13,020 nt of DNA from Selenomonadaceae bacterium UBA3796 (lineage in GTDB: Bacteria > Bacillota > Negativicutes > Selenomonadales > Selenomonadaceae), in assembly GCA_002369175.1 (NCBI GenBank), contig DFES01000188.1, positions 1 through 13,020 on the forward strand, given 5' to 3'. A program made the translations under genes and the position numbers. The notes under the pieces were generated by a model, which saw only the letters and a list, made by a program, of their open reading frames with translations, was not told the origin of the DNA and searched no databases. Below, in pieces: positions 1 through 5,936 of the stretch; the stretch's first letter is position 1; every line of letters begins with the position of its first letter.

Positions 1-141
1 GGAGAGCCGGTGGACGCAGATGTCAATATGGCAGGGACGCTGGCGGCTGAAGTCATGGCCAAGGCCATCGAGGATGCCATTGTCTCGTCCCGAATGGATG
101 ACACCGAGTATCTGTCCAATTGCCTGAGCCTGCCGGAGTAA
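1..141 (+). CDS. P1 family peptidase (DmpA/S58-like), C-terminal fragment
   Basis: This is the last 46 codons of a gene entering from the left edge, ending in TAA at 139-141. The fragment contains a stretch reading ADVNMAGTLAAEVMAKAI. It resembles the C-terminal end of P1-family (peptidase S58, L-aminopeptidase/D-esterase DmpA-like) proteins, where a similar 'DVN..GTLAAEVM..AI' segment precedes the end. That family consists of self-processing N-terminal nucleophile hydrolases acting on N-terminal residues of small peptides and amides. The catalytic serine and the autocleavage site lie outside the window, so activity cannot be judged. The final 15 or so residues after the conserved segment look like a lineage-specific tail. 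The family call rests on a short motif only. Confidence 0.6.
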   Translation, partial: GEPVDADVNMAGTLAAEVMAKAIEDAIVSSRMDDTEYLSNCLSLPE

Positions 142-171
142 ATCTAAAAATTCTTTATTGCCAGTTTCTTG

Positions 172-203
172 GGGCGTGTTGATGTGAATTCATCAGCACG
201 CCC
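172..203 (+). terminator. Probable intrinsic terminator after the P1 peptidase gene
   Basis: A 13-nt arm GGGCGTGTTGATG (172-184) is followed by a 6-nt loop and the arm CATCAGCACGCCC (191-203). All positions pair, with a single G-T wobble. It sits 30 nt after the stop codon. The following sequence (TATTGTTTCG) is only moderately T-rich, so termination may be partial. It would separate the peptidase gene from the promoter region of the pseudopilus operon. Confidence 0.55.
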
Positions 204-283
204 TATTGTTTCGCCTCGTTCATATCCATAATGATTGCCCAATATGTCGTCATCTGCGTTGTGGCCGGTACATTGAAATTTTA

Positions 284-359
284 TTGTTTTTTCACAGAGG
301 ACACTTGATTTTATTGAAAGATTGTGTATAATATAAATAAGTCCTCTGTGAAAAGACAA
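284..359. repeat. 19-nt inverted repeat flanking a promoter (candidate invertible switch)
   Basis: The left arm is 284-302 (TTGTTTTTTCACAGAGGAC). The right arm is 341-359 and its reverse complement is TTGTCTTTTCACAGAGGAC. They match at 18 of 19 positions, the only difference being at 288/355, and the inner 14 nt are perfect. The 38-nt spacer (303-340) holds a complete -35/-10 promoter pointing at the pseudopilus operon. The left arm precedes -35 and the right arm begins at the expected transcription start, so this is not a terminator or leader hairpin of that transcript. The form is that of a short phase-variable invertible promoter. A paired operator for a looping regulator is the main alternative. 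No recombinase gene is in the window. Confidence 0.75.
305..332 (+). promoter_or_regulatory. Sigma70-type promoter of the pseudopilus operon
   Basis: The -35 hexamer is TTGATT (305-310) and the -10 is a perfect TATAAT (327-332), with a 16-nt spacer. Transcription is expected to start near 339-341, about 75 nt before the first pseudopilin start codon at 416. The promoter lies wholly inside the segment bounded by the inverted repeat at 284-359. Inversion would turn it away from the operon and toward the P1 peptidase gene. In the orientation shown it faces the operon (ON). Confidence 0.7.
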
Positions 360-415
360 ATTGATAAAAGTTTACAAGAGGAGGATTTGCGGGAAGAGGG
401 AGGGGTGGATGCATT

Positions 416-823
416 ATGAAAAGGTTTGGACAGCGGGGATTCACATTGATTGAGGTTTTGGTTGTTTGCACCATGCTCGGGGTTTTGGCGGCAATTGCTG
501 TTCCGAAATTTACGAATTCTATTGCGTTAGCCAATACTGCGAAACTTCAAACGGATCTTCAAACCATTGATGCGGCGATTGTCATGTACGAAACGGAAGT
601 GGGAGCAGAGCCGAATGCGCTGACAGACCTTGCGGAATACATCACGGATCTTGGAAGCCTCAAACCTCCCAAGGGAAAGTGCAGACTGCGGAACGGGAAG
701 ACCGTTGAAATCAAGGATACGTCTTACAGCATCAAAATGGTAAAGGAAGGAAAGGACAATACGGAGAGGGAGCAGATGCGGGCTGTATGTGATGACATGA
801 CAGCGGGATCCTTTGGGAAGTGA
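416..823 (+). CDS. Major pseudopilin, GspG/type IV pilin-like
   Basis: A 135-residue prepilin. A short basic leader ends in Gly8, followed by Phe9 (+1) and Glu13 (+5) in the sequence GFTLIEVLVV, the class III signal cut by prepilin peptidase. Residues about 9-30 form the hydrophobic helix that anchors the subunit and packs in the filament core. The globular part is small and has two cysteines (C89 and C125) that could form a disulfide loop. A third, C18, is in the helix. Position at the head of the operon and the GspG-like 'LQTIDAAI..YE' region suggest it is the main subunit of a type II secretion-like pseudopilus or short type IV pilus. The start is ATG 416, with the purine-rich GAGGGAGGGG about 10 nt upstream. 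A ComGC-like competence pilin is a possible alternative. Confidence 0.85.
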   Translation: MKRFGQRGFTLIEVLVVCTMLGVLAAIAVPKFTNSIALANTAKLQTDLQTIDAAIVMYETEVGAEPNALTDLAEYITDLGSLKPPKGKCRLRNGKTVEIKDTSYSIKMVKEGKDNTEREQMRAVCDDMTAGSFGK

Positions 824-835
824 AGGTGGGCTGCC

Positions 836-1408
836 ATGGAACAGGAGGAGATGCAGTTCCAATGGAAACTCCTGCAGCAGGAGTGCGGGATCGTTGTATC
901 GGGGATGATATTGCTGCTCCCATTGCTCTATGCTGCGGATGTATCCGGCAGAAGGCTTGCATGGGGGATGCTGTTTCTCATGGCGATGCTTTTTGTCAGT
1001 GCCATGGACTATCGCTACGGCATGATCTTTGACCGATTTCTGGTCGTGATGGGGCTTGCCGGAGTGCTCCTTGTTTGCACGGGACAGACGGGAGCTGTTT
1101 CGGAAGCTTTTGGGGGAGCTGCCCTGGGCGGCGGTTTTTTGCTCCTGGTGCGTTATGCAAGCGCCGGCGGAATGGGGGGCGGGGACGTGAAATACGCCGC
1201 TGTTCTTGGCCTGTGGCTTGGATGGAAACTCCTTCTGCTGACGATGTTCTTGTCATTTCTGGCAGGAAGCATGGCTGCAGCGGGTATGCTCTTCTGTTGC
1301 AGAAGAAAAAGAAGTATGCCCTTTGGACCGTTTTTGTCTCTGGGTGCCGGAGTGTCCTTTTTGTGGGGAGAGTTTCTTTTGGAATGGTATATGGGGTGGT
1401 TTCCGTGA
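836..1408 (+). CDS. Prepilin peptidase (A24 family), short form
   Basis: A 190-residue polytopic membrane protein that cleaves the leader of prepilins on the cytoplasmic side of the inner membrane. The two catalytic aspartates of the A24 family are visible: D58 in MDYRYGMIFD and D117 in the GxGD motif GGMGGGDVKY. Hydrophobic segments cover about 19-34, 43-57, 68-82, 92-107, 120-150 and 160-185. Bacterial PilD/GspO/PulO proteins usually have an extra N-terminal zinc-cysteine and N-methyltransferase region of roughly 100 residues. That region is absent here, so this enzyme probably only cleaves. It starts 12 nt after the pseudopilin stop with GAAGGTGG in front of ATG 836. A second in-frame ATG at 851 is less well spaced. 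Its place inside the operon fits its substrates, the flanking prepilins. Confidence 0.87.
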   Translation: MEQEEMQFQWKLLQQECGIVVSGMILLLPLLYAADVSGRRLAWGMLFLMAMLFVSAMDYRYGMIFDRFLVVMGLAGVLLVCTGQTGAVSEAFGGAALGGGFLLLVRYASAGGMGGGDVKYAAVLGLWLGWKLLLLTMFLSFLAGSMAAAGMLFCCRRKRSMPFGPFLSLGAGVSFLWGEFLLEWYMGWFP

Positions 1409-1899
1409 GAACCTCAGAGGGCGGTTTTTCTTATCTGGAAGTTCTCGTCTGTGTATGGATCCTGTTGCTGATGATGGCAGTTGCGGTTCCGGCGGGGAAA
1501 AAGATTTTCATGGAGGCCGCAGTGGATTATGAAATCGCCAACCTCATGGGAGATATGCGCTGGGTGCAGGAGCGGGGGCGAACGACCATATATCAGGGAA
1601 AGGAGCATTTCCCCAAATCATCTCCGAAGAACAGCAACAGATATTTTATCACGATGTGGGCAGATGGGAGCGGTTATCAGGTTCTTGGCGCCGGGAGGAA
1701 AGGGTGGACGCATACCCCTCTTCCGGGAATTGCGGCGGTTCCATCGCGGAGCAAAGAAAATCTGCGCTTTGAGGCGAATGGAACCACCAACACCATGACG
1801 ACGATTTTCGTGCGGTACCGAAGAGGAGAAGAACGTTCCGGCAGATATATCGTCCTTGACAAAGCTGGGCGCATGCGGGTAGACAGGAGGGCGCCATGA
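1405..1899 (+). CDS. Minor pseudopilin, GspH/FimT-like
   Basis: A 164-residue prepilin-like protein. The start chosen is GTG 1405, which overlaps the upstream stop in GTGA and has GGGGTGG about 5 nt before it. This gives a seven-residue leader ending in Gly7, then Phe8 (+1) and Glu12 (+5) in GGFSYLEVLV. A hydrophobic helix runs to about residue 30. An in-frame ATG at 1384 would only add seven residues to the leader. The C-terminal half has the beta-rich pattern of GspH/FimT minor pilins (segments such as GRYIVLDKAGRMRV near the end). Minor subunits of this type help initiate the pseudopilus. The GspH assignment rests on order (second pilin after G) and size; sequence alone shows only the pilin leader with certainty. 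Confidence 0.78.
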   Translation: MRTSEGGFSYLEVLVCVWILLLMMAVAVPAGKKIFMEAAVDYEIANLMGDMRWVQERGRTTIYQGKEHFPKSSPKNSNRYFITMWADGSGYQVLGAGRKGWTHTPLPGIAAVPSRSKENLRFEANGTTNTMTTIFVRYRRGEERSGRYIVLDKAGRMRVDRRAP

Positions 1900-2315
1900 G
1901 GATTTTGCGGGATGAACGGGGATTTTTGCTGCTGGAGGTGCTTTTCCTATCTTTTTCCCTGATTGCCTTTTCCAGTGTCTTTTTCGCGTACCGTTTGTCG
2001 GCACGCATGCATGCCGGGAATAAAGCGCGCATTGCGGCACTTTACCTGGCAGAGGAGCAGATCGCCTATGTGGTGGAGCGCGGAGGGCATGGCCTGCTTT
2101 CTGCAGGAAGCCTTCCCTGGCTTGGGGCGGGGAAGGTTCCTGCCGTTGCCGGGCGGGAATGCACGGTGCATACGGAACTTGCAGCGGCAGAGGATTTGAC
2201 GCATTTTTATCGAGCGCGTGTTTCCGTCCGGTGGGACTTGTTCGGAAAGAAGCAGGAGATCAGATTGGAGCGGCTGGTGCAAAATGTTGTATCGAAAAGT
2301 GACGGCAGCAGATGA
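1896..2315 (+). CDS. Minor pseudopilin, GspI/PilV-like
   Basis: A 139-residue prepilin whose ATG overlaps the previous stop codon (ATGA, 1896-1899), a sign of translational coupling. The leader MRILRDERG is followed by Phe10 (+1) and Glu14 (+5) in FLLLEVLFL, and the hydrophobic helix extends to about residue 32. The stretch AALYLAEEQIAYVVE resembles the region after the helix in GspI/PilV proteins ('A..LAEEQIE'). The C-terminal strand pattern VSVRWDLFG...IRLERLV also fits that group. In type II secretion systems GspI forms the tip complex with GspJ and GspK. The role here is inferred from that order and these motifs. Confidence 0.8.
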   Translation: MRILRDERGFLLLEVLFLSFSLIAFSSVFFAYRLSARMHAGNKARIAALYLAEEQIAYVVERGGHGLLSAGSLPWLGAGKVPAVAGRECTVHTELAAAEDLTHFYRARVSVRWDLFGKKQEIRLERLVQNVVSKSDGSR

Positions 2316-2826
2316 ACGGGGATACATTCTTTTGGAGACTGTCCTTGCCCTTCCCTGCCTTGTAGTCCTGCTTTCGGTTTTGGGAGGATGCATCCTTTGG
2401 GCGGTGAAAACCGCCGCATGGCAAAGGGATGACTGGGAAGTTCAGGAAGAACTTCGCTATGTCATGGGAAAATTGGTGGAGGATGCGAGTCGCTCAGAGT
2501 CCGCGGCAATCACGAGAGAGGGAAAGAGCATACGGCTCTATTACAGAAAAAATATGAATCCGTTGCAATTGGAAAAGGCTCCCACATTGTACATCGGCTA
2601 CTCGAAGTGGGGCGGAGGCGAGTGGGGAAAGGGGTGGATTGAGATGGTGGATAAGGTCGCCGCACCGATGACGGGAGGAACTCTTTTGGCGAATCTGGAT
2701 GTTACAGATTTTTGCTGCACTATGGAAACGGATCACATTCTTCACATCCATCTGGCAGGGAAAAGTCTTCGTACCGGCCATGAATTCTCTTTGGAAACGG
2801 CTGTTTATATCAGGGGGCGGCAATGA
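2284..2826 (+). CDS. Minor pseudopilin, GspJ/PilW-like
   Basis: A 180-residue prepilin-like protein overlapping the end of the previous gene by 32 nt. The leader ends in Gly13, followed by Tyr14 (+1) and Glu18 (+5) in RGYILLETVLALP, then a hydrophobic helix to about residue 37. The chosen start is ATG 2284. An in-frame GTG at 2299 would give a shorter eight-residue leader, and neither has a strong ribosome-binding site, so the start is uncertain. The longer globular domain and position before a GspK-like protein suggest the GspJ slot of the tip complex; ComGF or PilW are equivalent alternatives. Translation probably depends on coupling with the upstream gene. Confidence 0.76.
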   Translation: MLYRKVTAADERGYILLETVLALPCLVVLLSVLGGCILWAVKTAAWQRDDWEVQEELRYVMGKLVEDASRSESAAITREGKSIRLYYRKNMNPLQLEKAPTLYIGYSKWGGGEWGKGWIEMVDKVAAPMTGGTLLANLDVTDFCCTMETDHILHIHLAGKSLRTGHEFSLETAVYIRGRQ

Positions 2827-2827
2827 A

Positions 2828-3259
2828 ATGCGGATGGGATTATCCGAAGAACGCGGTTCTGCCTCTTTTTTTGCACTGTGTTTTTTGGGAGCTTCGATTC
2901 TCATGGCTCTGGGGCTTTTGCACATTGCCCGCCAAGGGGAAGCAGCGATAGGATATCATGAAATGGAAGTGCAGCTCCGACTCGATGCGGAGGGAGCTAT
3001 GGAGAAAGCAATCGCAGGGCTTGCCTCCAAAAGTTTTGAGTTGGATGCAGAACTTCCCGTGGGTGAAGAGGTTCTGCTGCAGGAGGAAGAGAACGAGAGG
3101 GGCATAAACATCAGAACCGTGGCAAAACGCGCTGAAGGGGGAATCTTTCTTATCGTCATCGCCGCAACCTCCAAGGATTCCGCTTTGGCCTTCAAGAGTG
3201 TACAATGTTTTCTGGAAAAAAAGGAAGAAGGGTACGTATGGAGATGCTGGCTCCCTTAA
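2828..3259 (+). CDS. Minor pseudopilin lacking Glu+5, GspK/PilX-like
   Basis: A 143-residue protein starting 1 nt after the previous stop, with GGGGGCGG about 7 nt before ATG 2828. The leader MRMGLSEERG is followed by SASFFALCFLGASILMAL. After cleavage at Gly10 position +5 is Phe, not Glu. Absence of Glu+5 is the hallmark of GspK, the subunit that caps the pseudopilus tip, and is also seen in some PilX-like N-terminal domains. True GspK proteins are usually around 300 residues. This one is about half that, so it lacks the large inserted domain and may be a reduced tip subunit. An acidic stretch with several glutamates (about residues 75-95) follows the helix. The role is inferred from gene order and the +5 residue. 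Confidence 0.72.
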   Translation: MRMGLSEERGSASFFALCFLGASILMALGLLHIARQGEAAIGYHEMEVQLRLDAEGAMEKAIAGLASKSFELDAELPVGEEVLLQEEENERGINIRTVAKRAEGGIFLIVIAATSKDSALAFKSVQCFLEKKEEGYVWRCWLP

Positions 3260-4422
3260 AACAATTTATTCAGAAGATTCCAGTTAAAAGTATTGGAATC
3301 TGTCATAGAGAAAATAGGCTGCTCGCTGTATATCTGGAACGGGAGGAAGACGGATGGTGCCTGTCTGCTGCAGATGAACTGGAAGTGATGGATGGGGAAG
3401 AGACGGTGGAACGGAACGTGACGGCTGCCCTTCGCATGCATTGCGCCAGAAATGGATGGGATATAGGATATCTTGCCTTGTGCATGCTCGAGGAGGAGCT
3501 GTTCACAGGCAAAGCCGATCTTCCGGAATTGGAGACGGAAGAGGATTTGGCGGAGGCTGTCCGGTGGGAAGTGGAGAGCAGGGATTTTTTTGGAGATGAA
3601 GAATTTCGTTCGGTGTTCCTGCGGGAAGCAGAGGGTATCTATTGGATTGCCGGCATAGAGGGCAGGAAAGCAGCGGCATGGGAGAGTGCCTGGCAGGATG
3701 AGGCTCTGGAGCGATTTGATCTGACGGCAATGCCTCCCTTGGAAGATAGTCTGGAATATGGGGACAATACCGTATTCTTTGCAGGAAATGAACTCAGAAT
3801 GGGAAAGCGCATGGAGGCGGCAAAGCTTTCCCCCGGGATGCTGCCGGCACTGTATGCCGCCCTGCTTTCGGCAGGACGGTTAAGAGAGGGATGCTGTGTC
3901 AGTTTTTCAAAACGGGAAGCATCCGATGTTTGGAACTGGAAGCGTATTGGCATAGGAGCAGCCTGCTTCACTGCGCTTGCCTTGGGCATTCTGGCAGGAG
4001 CAGATCTATGGCAGCTTCACGAAGCAGACGCAGCGCTGCAGGAAACCCGGCGGGAGCTGGTGCTCCTTGACGGAGAGGGACAGAAAAAAGCACGGATCGA
4101 AAAGAGCCAGGAGCAGGTGGCAGCCAGGGATGCAAGTCTGGAGCGGCTGTCAAGGGAGAGTTTTCCGTGGCACAGTGTGCTGGTGCATTTTGGCTGTATG
4201 ACGGTGGAAGGTGTCTTCCTCAACGATATTGTCTTGGCAGAGGAGGACACGCTGGATATCAGGGGAGAGGCAGTGACTTTTGATGCTCTGGCGGAATTCC
4301 TCAAGGGTTTTGAGGAGGATCGGGCGTTTTTTCCGAAGGGTCCCATACTGCAAAGTTCATCTGTTTCAGAGAATCGGATGCCGGGGGATATGGTACGTTT
4401 TTCCTTGCGGCTGAAAATGTGA
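3238..4422 (+). CDS. GspL-like (PilM-PilN fusion-like) inner-membrane assembly protein
   Basis: A 394-residue single-pass protein. Residues 1-232 are soluble and presumably cytoplasmic. About 235-258 is a transmembrane helix, 260-305 a charged helical coiled-coil stretch, and 310-394 a periplasmic part with a PilN-like pattern (LDIRGEAVTFDALAEFLKGF). This is the layout of GspL, equivalent to PilM joined to PilN, which links the assembly ATPase to the periplasmic alignment complex. The cytoplasmic part is shorter than a full actin-like PilM, and I see no clear nucleotide-binding motif. ATG 3238 is chosen because AAGGAAGAAGGG sits just upstream; an in-frame ATG at 3205 has no such site. It overlaps the preceding gene by 22 nt. 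Confidence 0.7.
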   Translation: MEMLAPLKQFIQKIPVKSIGICHRENRLLAVYLEREEDGWCLSAADELEVMDGEETVERNVTAALRMHCARNGWDIGYLALCMLEEELFTGKADLPELETEEDLAEAVRWEVESRDFFGDEEFRSVFLREAEGIYWIAGIEGRKAAAWESAWQDEALERFDLTAMPPLEDSLEYGDNTVFFAGNELRMGKRMEAAKLSPGMLPALYAALLSAGRLREGCCVSFSKREASDVWNWKRIGIGAACFTALALGILAGADLWQLHEADAALQETRRELVLLDGEGQKKARIEKSQEQVAARDASLERLSRESFPWHSVLVHFGCMTVEGVFLNDIVLAEEDTLDIRGEAVTFDALAEFLKGFEEDRAFFPKGPILQSSSVSENRMPGDMVRFSLRLKM

Positions 4423-4434
4423 GGGGGCTTCGGG

Positions 4435-4965
4435 ATGCGCAGGCTAAAGGAAAAAGAGGCTTGTGCGCTTCTGTTCTGCGCAAGCATCTGGCTGCTGGCA
4501 GGTTTTCTGATTTTCCCGCATGCGGCATGGCAGGCTGCAGCAGAGCAAGCTCATGCAGAACAGGCGGATGCCAGTCAGAAAATCGTTGCCATTGAAAATT
4601 TCATGAATGCTCATGGGGATATGGATGAATTCTGCCGGGAATTGGAAAGGCATCAGGAAAACTCGCTGAAAGCCATGCCGGAGGAACTGGAACAGGGCAA
4701 GTTTCTGGAGTTTCTTCAGCGGATGGCGATCCACAGCCATGTGGAACTGATGGGGGTTGTGCCGGGAGAAAAGGTCTGTGAGAGGGATCTCGTGAGGTTG
4801 CCGATACAGGTGAATTTCAAGTGCAGTTATTTCGAGCTCCTGGATTTCTTGCAGGGACTTCAGGAGGGGGAGCGATTTCTTCAGGTGAGGAATGCAAAGG
4901 TGCATAGCGACAAGGGGAAACTTGTATGCGAGATTGATTTGACAATTTTCGCCATGGGGCTGTAA
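4435..4965 (+). CDS. GspM/PilO-like inner-membrane assembly protein
   Basis: A 176-residue bitopic protein: a short basic N-terminus, a transmembrane helix at about 9-28, an Ala/Gln/Glu-rich helical stretch (30-80), and a C-terminal domain (about 85-176). In that domain LPIQVNFKCSYFELLDFLQGLQ matches the ferredoxin-like fold of PilO and GspM ('l.v...G.Y..l..Fl..le'). It would pair with the GspL/PilN-like protein encoded just upstream. The start ATG 4435 follows GAGGGGG with about 7 nt spacing, and the gap from the previous stop is 12 nt. It is the last gene of the pseudopilus operon. I see no convincing terminator after it, so some read-through into the transporter genes is possible. Confidence 0.78.
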   Translation: MRRLKEKEACALLFCASIWLLAGFLIFPHAAWQAAAEQAHAEQADASQKIVAIENFMNAHGDMDEFCRELERHQENSLKAMPEELEQGKFLEFLQRMAIHSHVELMGVVPGEKVCERDLVRLPIQVNFKCSYFELLDFLQGLQEGERFLQVRNAKVHSDKGKLVCEIDLTIFAMGL

Positions 4966-4974
4966 TTGTTTTCC

Positions 4975-5003
4975 TTGAAAAGAATTGCATGGTGTGATAA
5001 GAT
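4975..5003 (+). promoter_or_regulatory. Possible promoter for ecfA1-ecfA2
   Basis: TTGAAA (4975-4980) is separated by 17 nt from TAAGAT (4998-5003). The -35 is good and the -10 matches the consensus at four of six positions. Expected transcription start is near 5010, about 57 nt before the ecfA1 start codon. This would uncouple the transporter genes from the pseudopilus operon. Confidence 0.4.
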
Positions 5004-5066
5004 AGCAAAAAATCCAGATATCTTCTTCTGGGGACAGCAGAACACCGAAGGGCGAGGCATTGCTTC

Positions 5067-5936
5067 ATGGCATTTATTGAATTGGACAATCTATCCCATA
5101 TATACCATCAGAATCAGGAGAATGAATTTTACGCTCTTTGCCATGTGGATTTATCCATTGAGGAAGGCGAATTTGTTGCAATCCTGGGCGCAAACGGTTC
5201 TGGGAAGTCGACACTGGCAAAACATCTCAATGCTTTGCTCTTGCCGACGGAAGGGCATTGCCGCATTGACGGAATGGATACGAAGACAGCAGGGGATGTG
5301 TGGAACATCCGGCAGCAGGTGGGGATGGTATTCCAGAATCCCGATAATCAGATCATAGCTGCCATCGTGGAAGATGATATTGCTTTCGGACCGGAAAATC
5401 TCGGGGTTCCTCCTGCGGAAATCCGGCGCCGTGTCAATGCTGCGCTAAAGACGGTGCATATGCAGAACTACCGTACCTTTGCCCCCCATCTTCTCTCCGG
5501 CGGACAGAAGCAGCGGATTGCCATAGCCGGTGCCCTGGCCATGGAGACCAAGTGTCTCGTGTTGGATGAACCCACGGCGATGCTGGATCCCCAGGGCAGG
5601 GAAGAAGTTCTTTCGACAGTGAAGCGGCTTCATGGGGAAAAGGGAATCACGATTGTATATATCACTCATTTCATGGAGGAAGCAGCTGCTGCAGACCGCA
5701 TCGTGGTTCTGGCGCAGGGGCACATTGTCGGCCAGGGTACGCCGGGAGAAATCTTTTCCATGACAGATAGGCTGCGGCAGTGGCATCTTGATGTTCCTTT
5801 TGCGGCACAGCTTGCGGAAGGATTGCGGCAGAAGGGAATCCGGCTGCCCAAGGGAATCTATGAAAGGGAGGAACTTGCCAGGGAACTGAGGAAACTCGCT
5901 CCCGGTGCAACAGACGGAAAGAGAAATGCCGATTGA
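5067..5936 (+). CDS. ecfA1: ECF transporter ATPase subunit A1
   Basis: A 289-residue ABC ATPase of the energy-coupling factor (ECF) class, which powers uptake of vitamins or metals through EcfT and interchangeable S components. Walker A is GANGSGKST (41-49), the Q-loop Gln is Q90 in MVFQNPDNQ, the signature is LSGGQ (143-147), Walker B is CLVLDE (163-168) and the switch His is H201. The 'FQNPDNQ' Q-loop and 'EDDIAFGPENLG' segment are characteristic of EcfA/CbiO proteins. The start ATG 5067 has GGCGAGG upstream. The length is normal for the family. It overlaps ecfA2 by 11 nt, consistent with a heterodimeric ATPase pair. No S component or ecfT is adjacent, so the substrate is open. Confidence 0.93.
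   Translation: MAFIELDNLSHIYHQNQENEFYALCHVDLSIEEGEFVAILGANGSGKSTLAKHLNALLLPTEGHCRIDGMDTKTAGDVWNIRQQVGMVFQNPDNQIIAAIVEDDIAFGPENLGVPPAEIRRRVNAALKTVHMQNYRTFAPHLLSGGQKQRIAIAGALAMETKCLVLDEPTAMLDPQGREEVLSTVKRLHGEKGITIVYITHFMEEAAAADRIVVLAQGHIVGQGTPGEIFSMTDRLRQWHLDVPFAAQLAEGLRQKGIRLPKGIYEREELARELRKLAPGATDGKRNAD

Noticed and set aside
144..359. Minus-strand open frame of 71 codons in the region before the pseudopilus operon
   Set aside because: It runs through the terminator hairpin, the inverted repeat and the promoter, has no recognisable protein character, and looks like chance.
284..359. Inverted repeat as ends of a miniature transposable element
   Set aside because: No target-site duplication flanks the arms and the unit holds a well-placed promoter; no second copy is in the window.
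376..419. Possible 10-codon leader peptide (TTG 387 to TGA 419) after a strong AGAGGAGG site
   Set aside because: The site lies only 2 nt from the TTG, and the peptide has no attenuation-like repeated codons; the purine-rich tract more likely belongs to the 5' leader.
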